NCBI RefSeq assembly: GCF_002001005.1
Contig: NZ_MUNX01000065.1
Coordinates: forward strand, 62,001 to 126,000
Reading direction: 5' to 3'
Source: Flavobacterium sp. A45
Lineage (GTDB): Bacteria > Bacteroidota > Bacteroidia > Flavobacteriales > Flavobacteriaceae
Length of the DNA: 64,000 nt
Made by a program: the position numbers and the translations under genes. Shown one piece after another: positions 28,546 to 38,305 of this stretch; position 1 is the first letter of the stretch, and the number at the start of each line of letters is the position of its first letter. Below the pieces are notes generated by a model. It was not told the origin of the DNA. It searched no databases and was given only the letters and a program-made list of their open reading frames with translations.

Positions 28546-30180
28546 TTATTTCGTTATTCTAAACCAGTCAATAGCGACACTCCCTGCATCATTAATAAAA
28601 CCCTTCCTTAGTGCTATAAAACCAATTTTGGCACCAATCCATTTGCCTTCTTTTGCTGTGAATGGTTCGCCGATTGGGGTAAAGTCTTTCCCATTTTCGC
28701 TATAATAAAAAGTACAAATCCCCCCTGATTTTACTATTACCTGCAAATATATATTTTGATTATTTATGGCAATTGGTGTGCTTTCGGTTTCGACTCCTTT
28801 TTTGTCACAGTTTTTAGCAGTTTTTTGCGAAAGATAGAATTTACCACCTTCTTGTTTGAAGCAGACATAACTGTAATCCAATCCCATTATGACCAATCCA
28901 GTGCTTTCACCATCAAATTTCGCATTGAACTTTATTTTTGCGGTAGCTGTAAATTCATTCGATGGGAATTTCTGCAATAGTAAATTAGGAACCTCATAAA
29001 GTGTAGTTGCTTCTTTTGGAATCGGAATACAATTCAGGTTGTAATAGCCCATACTTGTTGGAAAACCCCAATTGATTTGTGGATTTGCGTGCCATTGCCA
29101 TTGAAGTCCTAATTTTGGAGAATTAAATTCATCGCTATCGACAGGGGTTTCAATAGTGGTAGTTTTTTTGCCAACATTTGGTTTTTTGTAAACAGCTACT
29201 GGTTCACCGATGCCATTTTTATCATCATCATTACCAATAATTGGCCAATTGTTTTCCCATTTCATCGGTTGCAGGTGAACGACCCTTCCATAAGCAAACT
29301 GATCTTGAAAATGAATAAACCAATCTTCACCTGTTTGGGTTTGAATCCAAGCGCCTTGATGAGGACCGTTTACCGCCGATTTTCCCTGGTCCATGACTTT
29401 CCTTTTTTCATAAGGACCAAAAATTGTTTTGGATCTTAAAACCGTTTGCCAACCTGTAGCAACTCCTCCCGCTGGGGCAAAAATGTAATAATAGCCATTT
29501 TGTTTATAAATCTTTGGACCTTCAATAGTGGATTCATCGGGATGGCCGTCAATAATCATTACTTCGTCATTGTTTGCCACTGTCCCGTCAGCATTCATAG
29601 TACAAATGACCAAAACACTTTTGATTCCCGCACGACTTCCAGCAAATGCGTAAACTAAGTAAGTTTTGCCGTCTTCGTCCCAAAGGGGAGAAGGGTCAAT
29701 CAATCCTTTTCCCTCTTTTACCAAAACAGGTTCAGACCAAGGGCCTTTCGGATTTTTAGCTTTTATTTGATAAATTCCATAATCGGGATCAGGATAATAA
29801 ATATAAAATTCATTGTTGTGATAGCGTAGGCAAGGAGCCCAAACTCCATTACCATGCTGTGGTTTATCAAATACTTCTGTCGGTTTTTGTTTCGAAAGAG
29901 CGTGTCCTATTAGTTTCCAATTCACCAAATCTTTCGAATGAAGAATGGGCAAACCGGGAATGCAATTGAAAGACGAGGCCGTCATATAATAATCATCCCC
30001 AACCCGAATCGCATCCGGATCGGAATAATCTGCATACAGGACGGGGTTTTTATAAGTTCCGTCTCCATTATCCGACACCCAAACTTTGGAATATTGGTTT
30101 TCGTTCTTTTCTTGCCCTATCAGGAATTGAAAGGAGGAAAAGAATATAATAGAGGATAATATGATTTTTAAACGGTTCAT
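28546..30180 (-). CDS. Glycoside hydrolase family 43 with C-terminal beta-sandwich
   Basis: 544-residue secreted enzyme. A signal peptide (about 1-22) is followed by a five-bladed propeller (about 35-330) with the catalytic Asp in YSDPDAIRVGDDYYM, a second Asp in GLIDPSPLWDEDGKTYLVYA and the general-acid Glu in STIEGPKIYKQNGYYY. A C-terminal concanavalin-like domain (about 345-544) is of the kind found in GH43 xylosidases and arabinofuranosidases. In a pectin block the likely job is removal of arabinose, galactose or xylose side chains; the exact sugar cannot be told. Confidence 0.88.
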   Translation of the reverse strand: MNRLKIILSSIIFFSSFQFLIGQEKNENQYSKVWVSDNGDGTYKNPVLYADYSDPDAIRVGDDYYMTASSFNCIPGLPILHSKDLVNWKLIGHALSKQKPTEVFDKPQHGNGVWAPCLRYHNNEFYIYYPDPDYGIYQIKAKNPKGPWSEPVLVKEGKGLIDPSPLWDEDGKTYLVYAFAGSRAGIKSVLVICTMNADGTVANNDEVMIIDGHPDESTIEGPKIYKQNGYYYIFAPAGGVATGWQTVLRSKTIFGPYEKRKVMDQGKSAVNGPHQGAWIQTQTGEDWFIHFQDQFAYGRVVHLQPMKWENNWPIIGNDDDKNGIGEPVAVYKKPNVGKKTTTIETPVDSDEFNSPKLGLQWQWHANPQINWGFPTSMGYYNLNCIPIPKEATTLYEVPNLLLQKFPSNEFTATAKIKFNAKFDGESTGLVIMGLDYSYVCFKQEGGKFYLSQKTAKNCDKKGVETESTPIAINNQNIYLQVIVKSGGICTFYYSENGKDFTPIGEPFTAKEGKWIGAKIGFIALRKGFINDAGSVAIDWFRITK

Positions 30181-30199
30181 TCGAAGAATTTTTTGTTTC

Positions 30200-31435
30200 T
30201 TATCTATTCAATTCTAAAGCTGCCAAAATAAATGGGCCAGTTGCTTTCGGATCATTGTCTTTTTTTACTTCATTTATATAGTATTCGTAAGAACCATCTC
30301 TGTACGGATTGCCACCCAAACCTGCAACAGCGCAGACGTCAGTTATCGTAATCGTTCCATCGCTATCTGTTTTTATCAATTTTTTTGTCAAACCATCAAA
30401 TGCTTTGTTGGCTAATTTTTTATACTTAGAAGGCAAGTACCCTTTATTTGCCCCTTTTGCAAAAGCATATGCAAACATTGAAGATCCTGAACCTTCTAGA
30501 TAGTTTCCTTTTTCTCCTACTTTGTCGGTTACTTGATACCACAGTCCTGATTTATCTTGGTATTTGGCTAAACTTGATGATACATTATTCAAATAGCGTA
30601 CTAAATCTTTTTGCTTCGGATGGTCTTTTGGAAAATAATCCAATGCATCAACTAGCGCCATTGCGTACCAACCTAAAGCTCTTGACCAGAAATTTGGTGA
30701 ATTTCCTGTTTCTTTATTAGCCCAAGGCATTTGTTTACTTTCATCCCAACCGTGATATAATAAGCCTGTTTTTGGATCGGTGGCGTGTAATTGTATTTGC
30801 TCGAATTGTTTGGCTACATCGTCAAGATTTTTCCCTTTTTCAAATTCAACAGTGTATTGTGCATAAAAAGGTTCTCCCATATACAGACCGTCTAACCACA
30901 TTTGGTTTGGATATATTTTTTTATGCCAAAAACCGCCACTTTGAGTTCTTGGATGTTCCTCAAGTTGTTTGCGTAATAATTGCATTGCTTTTAGATATTT
31001 TTCTTCTTTTGAAGTACTATATAAATTAAAAAGCAAACGACCAGCAACAACCATATCAATGTTGTATTTCTCTAACTCATAGGTTTTAATTGTACCATCG
31101 TTTTGGACAAAATTATCAACATAATCTCTTATGTATGCAGCATACTTAGGGTCTGGATTTTTTTTATATAATTCTTCAAATGAATGCAAAACCAAACCAT
31201 GAACGTAGTCCCATTTGGGTGTTTTGGCATTATCGATCATATAAGCTTCAGGATAACGTTTCATTAACGTCAAAGCCATCTTGTCGGACCATTTTAAAGT
31301 TGATGAAACTGTTGTTTGATTTTGATTTTCAGTGTTTTTAGACGGTTCTTGCGCTACAGATTTACAATTTATTAGTACAAAAGAGAAGAGTAGTACTGCT
31401 GTTGCAAATGAACTGTTTTTTAAATTTTTTTTCAT
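30200..31435 (-). CDS. GH105 unsaturated rhamnogalacturonyl hydrolase
   Basis: 411 residues when started at ATG 31435; the frame is open to 31462, but this start gives a normal signal peptide with a lipobox-like LINC at about 23-26. The (alpha/alpha)6-barrel carries WDYVHGLVLHSFEEL, MWLDGLYMGEPFYAQY with the catalytic Asp, and NFWSRALGWYAMALVDAL. GH105 enzymes remove the 4,5-unsaturated galacturonate left at the non-reducing end by pectin lyases. The product feeds kdgF and kduI. Probably surface- or periplasm-anchored as a lipoprotein. Confidence 0.9.
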   Translation of the reverse strand: MKKNLKNSSFATAVLLFSFVLINCKSVAQEPSKNTENQNQTTVSSTLKWSDKMALTLMKRYPEAYMIDNAKTPKWDYVHGLVLHSFEELYKKNPDPKYAAYIRDYVDNFVQNDGTIKTYELEKYNIDMVVAGRLLFNLYSTSKEEKYLKAMQLLRKQLEEHPRTQSGGFWHKKIYPNQMWLDGLYMGEPFYAQYTVEFEKGKNLDDVAKQFEQIQLHATDPKTGLLYHGWDESKQMPWANKETGNSPNFWSRALGWYAMALVDALDYFPKDHPKQKDLVRYLNNVSSSLAKYQDKSGLWYQVTDKVGEKGNYLEGSGSSMFAYAFAKGANKGYLPSKYKKLANKAFDGLTKKLIKTDSDGTITITDVCAVAGLGGNPYRDGSYEYYINEVKKDNDPKATGPFILAALELNR

Positions 31436-31469
31436 TTTGAATGTTTTAAGTTGAAGGTTCATTTAGAAG

Positions 31470-32438
31470 CTATAGTTTACTTTTTTTGTTTAGCTGCTCT
31501 AGTTTTTCATCTAAATATTTGACAAATTCTTCTTGAGATTTTATTCCGTTTTTTTCCTGCTCCCAAGCTCCCAAAAAGTAAAATGAAGTTGATTTTGTAC
31601 TTGGTTTGAAAATTAAAAGATAATCCAATTCGGTTTCGGTAACATTTTCAATGGAATTGGTTTCGTAAAAAATAGCCATTCCTAATTTATCCGGAACCAA
31701 TGATTGTGTGCCATAAGTGGCTAAATAGGCCCATTTTTTGTTTTTGCTTTCTTTTTTAAGCAATTGGGTGTTTTTTTGTTTAACGATTCCGGTGCAAATT
31801 CCTTTAATTTCTTTCGAAGCTTTAATGGTATGTTTGGTATAACGTTGGTCAGGCGTAATGGTCAATTCGGAGGTGAAATCAATTTTATCGGAAACTGTTT
31901 TCCAACCTAAGTAACGTACTTTTACAGAAGATTCATTAGCTTTATTTTCAATATAGGCAAAAGTAGAATCCACTTCATAAAAGTGTTGTCTTTCATTATT
32001 TATATAACGATCGATCGAACCAATTCCGATTCCTTTTCCTGCTTTTAAAATATCAGAACCCCAATTCTGCATTAAATGGTACGAATCAAATCCATCCTGC
32101 CCCACTTGAGGTAAAACGATTTCTTCGGTCTTTTTCCCGAAGATATCGATAGCATTTCTCCAGTCTAAGTACAAACGGTAACCAACTTTGTTACTTTCCC
32201 AGCCTGGACCTTCATATCTAATGTCAAAGGAATGATCCGTATGTTCTTTTGCAAGTTTTAATGTTTGTACATTTTTGAAAGCAGTACCTCCAATGTATTT
32301 TCGGTTTTCCCATTTTCCGTCATCTTTTACAGAAATCTCGGCATAGTTCTTTGCTGTTTTTATGTCGTATTTGTTTTGTGCTTTGCAACTCAAAAAACTA
32401 AAAGCCACTACAGTTGAAAGGGTTATTATTGTTTTCAT
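31470..32438 (-). CDS. DUF4861-like exported protein of the pectin block
   Basis: 322 residues with a lipoprotein-type signal (FSFLSC, Cys18). The body has GPGWESNKVGYRLYLDWRNAIDIFGKK, DSYHLMQNWGSDILKAGKGIGIGS and later beta strands, which match the pattern of DUF4861, a family often seen in uronic-acid polysaccharide loci. Enzymatic activity is not established. Neighbours are GH105 and an alpha/beta hydrolase in the same transcript, so it may act on, or bind, decorated galacturonan fragments. Confidence 0.75.
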   Translation of the reverse strand: MKTIITLSTVVAFSFLSCKAQNKYDIKTAKNYAEISVKDDGKWENRKYIGGTAFKNVQTLKLAKEHTDHSFDIRYEGPGWESNKVGYRLYLDWRNAIDIFGKKTEEIVLPQVGQDGFDSYHLMQNWGSDILKAGKGIGIGSIDRYINNERQHFYEVDSTFAYIENKANESSVKVRYLGWKTVSDKIDFTSELTITPDQRYTKHTIKASKEIKGICTGIVKQKNTQLLKKESKNKKWAYLATYGTQSLVPDKLGMAIFYETNSIENVTETELDYLLIFKPSTKSTSFYFLGAWEQEKNGIKSQEEFVKYLDEKLEQLNKKSKL

Positions 32439-32448
32439 TTGTTATAGT

Positions 32449-33384
32449 TTATTTAAAAATTTTATTTAAAAAATGAGTGGTATAAGTTATCGTTTCATCA
32501 TGCCAAGGATTCAAGAACCAAAAGGAGTGAGGTGAGTTTTGAATGGTTTTGACTTCATTGTAAATTTTGTGTTGGTTTAAAATTGCAATCATATCATCTC
32601 TTCCTGCATGAAACCTTTCCTTACTGCTGTTGATAAACAGAGTAGGAGGAGTGCTTTTATCGGTATGTGACAATGCCGATGCTTCTTCCCAAATTTTTGG
32701 TTTTTCTTCATAACTCCCACCAAGCCATATTCCTGCTACAGTTCCTTCCTGTGATTCAGGATGTTTGAATGCTAGTACCCCATCAATGTCAATAATTGCC
32801 TGAACTGTTGATGTAGATTTATTGTTGATGTCTTTCTCTTCAAAAAGACTGTTGTTGTTTGTTGTACCGATTAATGCTGCCATTTGTCCTCCAGATGAGC
32901 AGCCTAAAATTGCAACTTTGGTGGTGTCTGCATTGAACTGGGAAGCATTTTTTTTGATGTACCGAATTGCATTTTTAACATCAAAAATAGCAGCTGGATA
33001 TTTTGCTTCGGTAGATAATCGATATTCTATTGTAAAACAGGAAAATCCCTTTGAAGCCATTTCTTGTGCAAACGTTTCCATTTGCGATTTATTCCCAGAT
33101 TTCCATCCACCTCCGTGAAGTATTACTATCACAGGATTTTTAGAAGTGCTATTATAAAAATAAGCGTCTAAACGTAATTTTCGGCCGCTTGTTTTTGAAT
33201 ATTCAATCTCTTTTTTCTCCTGTACATTTGAATGTTTTTTGGGCTGGACAATACTGATGAAAGGATAGTTTTTTATCTCTTTATTGTAAACGCTTTGTAT
33301 CGTGTAGGTAGTGTCGACGGTATACTTGCTTTGAGCACGAATGGCCATCGAAATCAAAAATAGTATGATTACTGTTTTCCTCAT
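32449..33384 (-). CDS. Secreted alpha/beta-hydrolase, probable pectin esterase
   Basis: 311 residues when started at ATG 33384; the frame has only a TTG further up. Signal peptide about 1-17. It has the oxyanion motif HGGGWKSGN, the nucleophile elbow GCSSGGQ near residue 165 and a late SPHSFWF with the likely catalytic His. This is the bifunctional feruloyl/acetyl esterase-like group of alpha/beta-hydrolases. In this context it most likely removes acetyl or other ester groups from pectin, complementing the CE12 and CE8 enzymes; this is an inference. It begins the enzyme operon after a terminator. Confidence 0.82.
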   Translation of the reverse strand: MRKTVIILFLISMAIRAQSKYTVDTTYTIQSVYNKEIKNYPFISIVQPKKHSNVQEKKEIEYSKTSGRKLRLDAYFYNSTSKNPVIVILHGGGWKSGNKSQMETFAQEMASKGFSCFTIEYRLSTEAKYPAAIFDVKNAIRYIKKNASQFNADTTKVAILGCSSGGQMAALIGTTNNNSLFEEKDINNKSTSTVQAIIDIDGVLAFKHPESQEGTVAGIWLGGSYEEKPKIWEEASALSHTDKSTPPTLFINSSKERFHAGRDDMIAILNQHKIYNEVKTIQNSPHSFWFLNPWHDETITYTTHFLNKIFK

Positions 33385-33415
33385 TAGCTGATACAAATCA
33401 CTTTTCTTATATTTT

Positions 33416-33448
33416 AAAAAAGGAGTTTGATTATGATATCAAACTCCT
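33416..33448 (-). terminator. Terminator between susD and downstream enzyme genes
   Basis: A perfect 11-bp stem (33421-33431 with 33438-33448), a 6-base loop and, on the minus strand, five T. It lies 39 bases after the susD stop. It may stop only part of the transcripts, since no separate promoter was seen before the hydrolase gene. Confidence 0.8.
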
Positions 33449-33487
33449 AATTTACTAACTTAAAATAATTAATTGCATGCCTAAATA

Positions 33488-35146
33488 TTAATAACCAGGA
33501 TTTTGTGGAAAATCTTTGTTTTGGTTCAAATCCAGCGCTAATTGTGGAATTGGTCTCAAAATTTTTAGAGCACCACCAACTCCTACAAAAGGGTTACTTA
33601 GTTTTTTAATTTTAGGGTGATAAAGAGATGCTCTTGCAACCAGGGTACCCGTTCTTTTCAAATCAAACCAACGTTTGTATTCCCCTACCAATTCTCTACC
33701 TCTTTCATCCAAAATATAGTCTATGTTGAATTCTGCCAAAGTAGCATTGGCGACACCTGCTCTTCTTCTTACTTCATTCAAACGGGCTAAACCTGTTGAG
33801 GCATCTCCAGCTTTTAAATAAGCTTCTGCCGCAACCAAATATGTTTCTCCAAGTCGGGAAATAATGATGTCTCTAGTACTTACAGGTCCTGTACTTGCAG
33901 GAGTAGTAAGGTCTGGATCGTCAAATTTCTTAACTGGAATAGAGGTGTAATCCAAATTTTTGATTTCTACATATTCAGCAGAATAAGTTCCCCAATTATG
34001 GTAACCATTTGCAACAGTTGAACCGGTCTGCCATCTTGTGGCAAGTTCAGCCTGCTTAGCCGTTCTGTCTGCTGCCGTAAACCAGCTAGGCTCATAGAAA
34101 TGTTTAATTTTCATAGTGGCAAATTCGGTAGGCTTTCTGAAAAAGTCATAATAGTTTTCATACACTGTAGTCATAAATGTGGCATCCCATCTTTTATCTC
34201 CTTTGGTATATAAACCTAAAGCATAATTGGTAGGACACAAATTATAACTTCTCAATGGTGCACCTCCTTTGGTTTCACTTCCTCCTAAATACGAACTGAA
34301 ATAGTAGAATTGATTATTTCCTAAAGTTGTAGGAGAGGTACTGGTTGAAACTTTATCATATTGAACAGAGAAAATCGTTTCAACATTTAGATCATTAGCT
34401 GGTTTGAACAATTGGTCAAAAGCCAAATTCAATGCTTGTCCTGCAATAGCCGCTTCTGCATAAGTAGCAGCTTTAGTAAAATCTGCAGGAGTACCAAATG
34501 TTTCGTAACCTTTAGTTAGATATACTTTAGCCAATAAATCATTAACCGCTCTTTTGTTTACTTTCCCAGCATAGGCAGTTGTACCTACATTAGCTAGAGC
34601 AGCATCTAAGTCTTCAATGATTTGAGCATATACTTCTTCTGCAGTATTTCTTTTGAATGATAAAACCGGAGAAGTAACATGTTCGTTTACAATTGGAACT
34701 CCACCATAAGTTTGAACCAATAAAAAGTATGCGTTGGCTCTCAAAAATTTAGCTTCGCCCACAAGAGTGTTTAGATTTGGAGTTTGCTCTGTAAGAGTTG
34801 AATAATACATTGTTTTGTTTACAGATTGAATCAATCGGTAACAAGAATTATAGAGTTGTTCTACTCCAGTTGAAGAAGGTATCAATAATTGATATTGGCT
34901 TAAACCAGCTGGTTCTGGAGTTCTTCCTTCAGCGTACATATCGGTTCCAGCCTCAAACAACCAAGGGTCCCCTCCATAAATTCCTTTAAGCCATGCATAA
35001 TTGGTATTCACCAATAATTGAAACCCTGAAGCCGTTTTATATGTTTCGTCTGCAGGTACATTAGAGAGACTTTCTTCTTCAATGTAATTGCTGCAAGAAG
35101 TTAATAAAGTTGCTATTATCCCTAAAAATATGATTATTTTTTTCAT
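33488..35146 (-). CDS. SusD/RagB-family glycan-binding lipoprotein
   Basis: 552-residue outer-membrane lipoprotein with lipobox LLTSC (Cys18). It shows the SusD pattern: an N-terminal PADETYKTASGFQLLVNTNYAWLKGIYGG, tetratricopeptide-like helices with GEAKFLRANAYFLLVQTYGGVPIV, and a C-terminal VRRRAGVANATLAEFNIDYILDERGRELVGEYKRWFDLKRTGTL. It forms the lid over SusC and binds incoming oligosaccharide at the cell surface. The gene starts 12 bases below susC; substrate is inferred to be pectin fragments from the neighbours. Confidence 0.93.
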   Translation of the reverse strand: MKKIIIFLGIIATLLTSCSNYIEEESLSNVPADETYKTASGFQLLVNTNYAWLKGIYGGDPWLFEAGTDMYAEGRTPEPAGLSQYQLLIPSSTGVEQLYNSCYRLIQSVNKTMYYSTLTEQTPNLNTLVGEAKFLRANAYFLLVQTYGGVPIVNEHVTSPVLSFKRNTAEEVYAQIIEDLDAALANVGTTAYAGKVNKRAVNDLLAKVYLTKGYETFGTPADFTKAATYAEAAIAGQALNLAFDQLFKPANDLNVETIFSVQYDKVSTSTSPTTLGNNQFYYFSSYLGGSETKGGAPLRSYNLCPTNYALGLYTKGDKRWDATFMTTVYENYYDFFRKPTEFATMKIKHFYEPSWFTAADRTAKQAELATRWQTGSTVANGYHNWGTYSAEYVEIKNLDYTSIPVKKFDDPDLTTPASTGPVSTRDIIISRLGETYLVAAEAYLKAGDASTGLARLNEVRRRAGVANATLAEFNIDYILDERGRELVGEYKRWFDLKRTGTLVARASLYHPKIKKLSNPFVGVGGALKILRPIPQLALDLNQNKDFPQNPGY

Positions 35147-35158
35147 TTTTTGTCTTTA

Positions 35159-38100
35159 TTAAAATTTAACACTTAAGCCCAATTGGGTTGTAATAGAAGC
35201 TGGACGGTTAATACCTAGAGGTGAAGCTGCCCATTCTGGATCGTATCCATCAAAATCAGTAAATACAAAAGGATCAAGAACATTTACATAGATTCTGAAA
35301 TTACTCATTTTTAATTTTTTAAGCAAGTCAGATTCCAATGTGTACCCAACAGAAATGTTTTTAATTTTTACGTAAGAAACATCTCTGTAGAATGCGAAGT
35401 CAGAAGCCCAATAAGTTCCAGCACCTGTTGCTGCCGGTCCTGGTCGTGGGTTTGAAGTAGAAGCATTGGCAGGAAGGCCTGCACCATTCGTAGGGATGAA
35501 ATAATCCATAGCTATTTTTTGACGACCTCTGTCTGTTACGTCAGCAAAATTATCATGAAAACTGCTCAACACGGTTTGGCCTTGGCTGGTAAGAACAGAA
35601 AAATTAAAATCAAATTGTCCAAATGTTAGTTTAGAGTAAAAACTTCCTTGCCATTCTGGGTTTGGATTTCCAATTACTGTTCTGTCATCTTGATTGAATT
35701 TACCGTCTCCGTTTAAATCTTTTGGTCTAGCTTGTCCTGGCGCCTGACCGTAAGAAGCTGCTGCGGCTGCTTCGCTTTCTTGCCAAATTCCATCATATAT
35801 GTAATTATAATTTGGATTTAAAGGTGATCCTAGAATCAATTTATTTCCAATATCACTCACTTTATCCTGATTATAAATGGATTCTAATTCATTCACGTTT
35901 TTAGTAAATGTAAATGTTGTTTCCCAAGATATGTTTTGAGTTTTAATGTTTTTGGTAGTCAATAATGCTTCTATCCCTTTGTTGCTAACAGAACCTACAT
36001 TCGATACTGTGTTTTTCCAGCCTGTTTCCGCAGGTAATTGTTGTGCATAAATTAATTTATCGGATAATCTGTCATAAACATCAACACTTCCTGTAATTCT
36101 GTTTTGTAAAAGACCAAAATCAAGACCTAAGTTAAGCTCTCTTGTTTTTTCCCAAGATAAATTTTCGTTTGCTAAAGTTGATGATTGCCAACCTGGTACC
36201 AAATTTGAACCATTGGCATAGAACGTTTGTTGGTTCAATAAAGCTTGTGATGTATATGGAGCAACATTGTCGTTACCGGTGTAACCAATACTGGCTCTTA
36301 ATTTTAAGTCAGAAATAGCAGTAACGTTTTCCAAAAATGACTCTTTACTGATTTTCCATCCTAAGGCTACAGATGGGAAATTCTCCCATTTTACTCCTTC
36401 TGCTAATACTGATGAGCCATCCCATCTGTTAGAAGCAGTCAATAAATATTTGTCTTTAAAAGCATAATTCAAACGGATTGCATAAGAACTTAGGCTGTTT
36501 TTAGCGTAGCCAGAACTTACATTGTAGCTAGTTTGAACTCCTGAACCAATGTTATAGATTCCTGTATCAAATGGTTGGTTATTGGAATAAAGATAAGAAG
36601 TTTCATCAACGTTAGAGTACAAACTTTGTAGTAACAATACACTAACAGCATGATCTTCTTTGAAAGTGTGCTTCAAGTCAATTTGATTGTCCCAAGTATA
36701 ATTAAAGTTGTCAAAATTGGTTATTGATGAAGAATTTTTGTTGTTTAAAGCGACACCGGCATTTGTTTGAGCTCCATAAGCTGTTCCTGCTTGGGAATTT
36801 GTAACTCCAGCAGCAAATGTTGTTTTGAATGATAGCCATTTTAAAGGTTGGTATTGGAAGAAAATATTTCCAACTGTTTGCCAAATTTTTTCTGTTTGAG
36901 AGGAATTGGCAATTTCCATTAATGGATTAACGGTACTTGTTTTATTGATAGCCCAAGAACCATCAGGATACGTTAATTTTCCAGGCAGGAAAAACGAATT
37001 ACCTACTAATTCATTCCCGCTTGCATCAACAGCCCAAGGAGACATAAGTGGACTTAGCCTAAATGCATCTTGCATCGCTAAATCACTTCCTAATTCTGAA
37101 TCAGTATGTGTTATTGTGATATTTGCACCTGTTGAAAACTTGTCGTTTATTTTGTGGCTTAATCCTAATTTGAATGAGTATTTATCAGTAGTATCATTTT
37201 CGATAAGTCCAGCATCACTCTGAATACCCATGGCCAAATTGTAACCCATTCCACTATCCGAACGTCCAGAAATGTTTATGTAATTGTTTTGTGTCATTCC
37301 TGGCTGTAGTACAGCATCATACCAATCATAAGTATAACCGCTATTGGCTCTCGATACTAAAAGTGGACTTTGGTTTCCTGCAAGTGAAGCAAGATTTGCC
37401 GGAGTTTGAGTTAATGGTGTAGCACTCAAATAAGCGGCTTGGTGAAATAACCACCATTCTTGACCATTCATCATTTTTGGTAATCTTGCAGCCGTTTTTG
37501 TACCATAAGAACTTTCAATGGAAACATTAAATCCAGACTTAGCATTTGTTCCGCTTTTGGTGGTAACAATTATAACCCCGCTCGCACCTCTTGATCCGTA
37601 TATAGCTGCAGATGAAGCATCTTTTAATACATCCATTCGGGCGATGTCTTGTGGATTTAAAAAGTCAATTCCATCAGTTGGAACTCCATCAACAACGTAT
37701 AGTGGAGTTGTTCCTGACAATAATGAATTGTTTCCTCTAATTACAACTTTAAAACCGTCGGCAGCACGTCCAGTACTAGACGAAATTTGAACACCAGGGG
37801 TGCTTCCTTGTATTGCTTCCAATGGGCTTATTACGTTTCTTTCGGTGATTGTAGAAGCGCTTATAGTACTCACTGATCCTGTAACGTCTGCTCTTTTGGC
37901 GGTACCATATCCAACAACTACTACTTCTTTAAGGGTTTCTTGTTCGTCCCTTAATTTTATGGTTATAGTGGTTCTCCCAGCAAGAGTTACTTCTTGTGCA
38001 GCAAAGCCAACAAAGGTAATAAGCAAAGTAGCATTATCATTTGTAACTTTAAATGAAAATTTTCCATCAAAATTTGTTGATGTTGAATTTTTAGTGCCTT

Positions 38101-38269
38101 TCTCTATAACATTTACGCCAGAAAGAGCTAAACCAGATGAATCTGTAATTAGACCGCCAATTGTAGACCCATTTTGTGCTTTCATCTCATTGCTCATGAG
38201 TAGGCCCAATAATAGGGTTAAGGCATAAAAATAGCTTATACTATTTTTTAAATGTTGCTTTATTTTCAT
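35159..38269 (-). CDS. SusC/RagA-family TonB-linked outer-membrane importer
   Basis: 1036-residue importer. A signal peptide (about 1-31, ending MKAQ) precedes a carboxypeptidase-regulatory-like domain (about 35-110). The SusC plug follows, with LKEVVVVGYGTAKRADVTGSVS at about 112, SPLEAIQGSTPGVQISSS and NPQDIARMDVLKDASSAAIYGSRGASGVIIVTTK, and then the beta-barrel. It takes up oligosaccharides bound by SusD using TonB energy. It lies 36 bases below the first GH28 gene and probably shares its operator-controlled promoter. A leader motif ATAACTAACCAAA lies 11 bases before the ATG. Confidence 0.95.
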   Translation of the reverse strand: MKIKQHLKNSISYFYALTLLLGLLMSNEMKAQNGSTIGGLITDSSGLALSGVNVIEKGTKNSTSTNFDGKFSFKVTNDNATLLITFVGFAAQEVTLAGRTTITIKLRDEQETLKEVVVVGYGTAKRADVTGSVSTISASTITERNVISPLEAIQGSTPGVQISSSTGRAADGFKVVIRGNNSLLSGTTPLYVVDGVPTDGIDFLNPQDIARMDVLKDASSAAIYGSRGASGVIIVTTKSGTNAKSGFNVSIESSYGTKTAARLPKMMNGQEWWLFHQAAYLSATPLTQTPANLASLAGNQSPLLVSRANSGYTYDWYDAVLQPGMTQNNYINISGRSDSGMGYNLAMGIQSDAGLIENDTTDKYSFKLGLSHKINDKFSTGANITITHTDSELGSDLAMQDAFRLSPLMSPWAVDASGNELVGNSFFLPGKLTYPDGSWAINKTSTVNPLMEIANSSQTEKIWQTVGNIFFQYQPLKWLSFKTTFAAGVTNSQAGTAYGAQTNAGVALNNKNSSSITNFDNFNYTWDNQIDLKHTFKEDHAVSVLLLQSLYSNVDETSYLYSNNQPFDTGIYNIGSGVQTSYNVSSGYAKNSLSSYAIRLNYAFKDKYLLTASNRWDGSSVLAEGVKWENFPSVALGWKISKESFLENVTAISDLKLRASIGYTGNDNVAPYTSQALLNQQTFYANGSNLVPGWQSSTLANENLSWEKTRELNLGLDFGLLQNRITGSVDVYDRLSDKLIYAQQLPAETGWKNTVSNVGSVSNKGIEALLTTKNIKTQNISWETTFTFTKNVNELESIYNQDKVSDIGNKLILGSPLNPNYNYIYDGIWQESEAAAAASYGQAPGQARPKDLNGDGKFNQDDRTVIGNPNPEWQGSFYSKLTFGQFDFNFSVLTSQGQTVLSSFHDNFADVTDRGRQKIAMDYFIPTNGAGLPANASTSNPRPGPAATGAGTYWASDFAFYRDVSYVKIKNISVGYTLESDLLKKLKMSNFRIYVNVLDPFVFTDFDGYDPEWAASPLGINRPASITTQLGLSVKF

Positions 38270-38305
38270 AAAATTAGTTGTTTGGTTAGTTATTAAATTG
38301 GTTTT

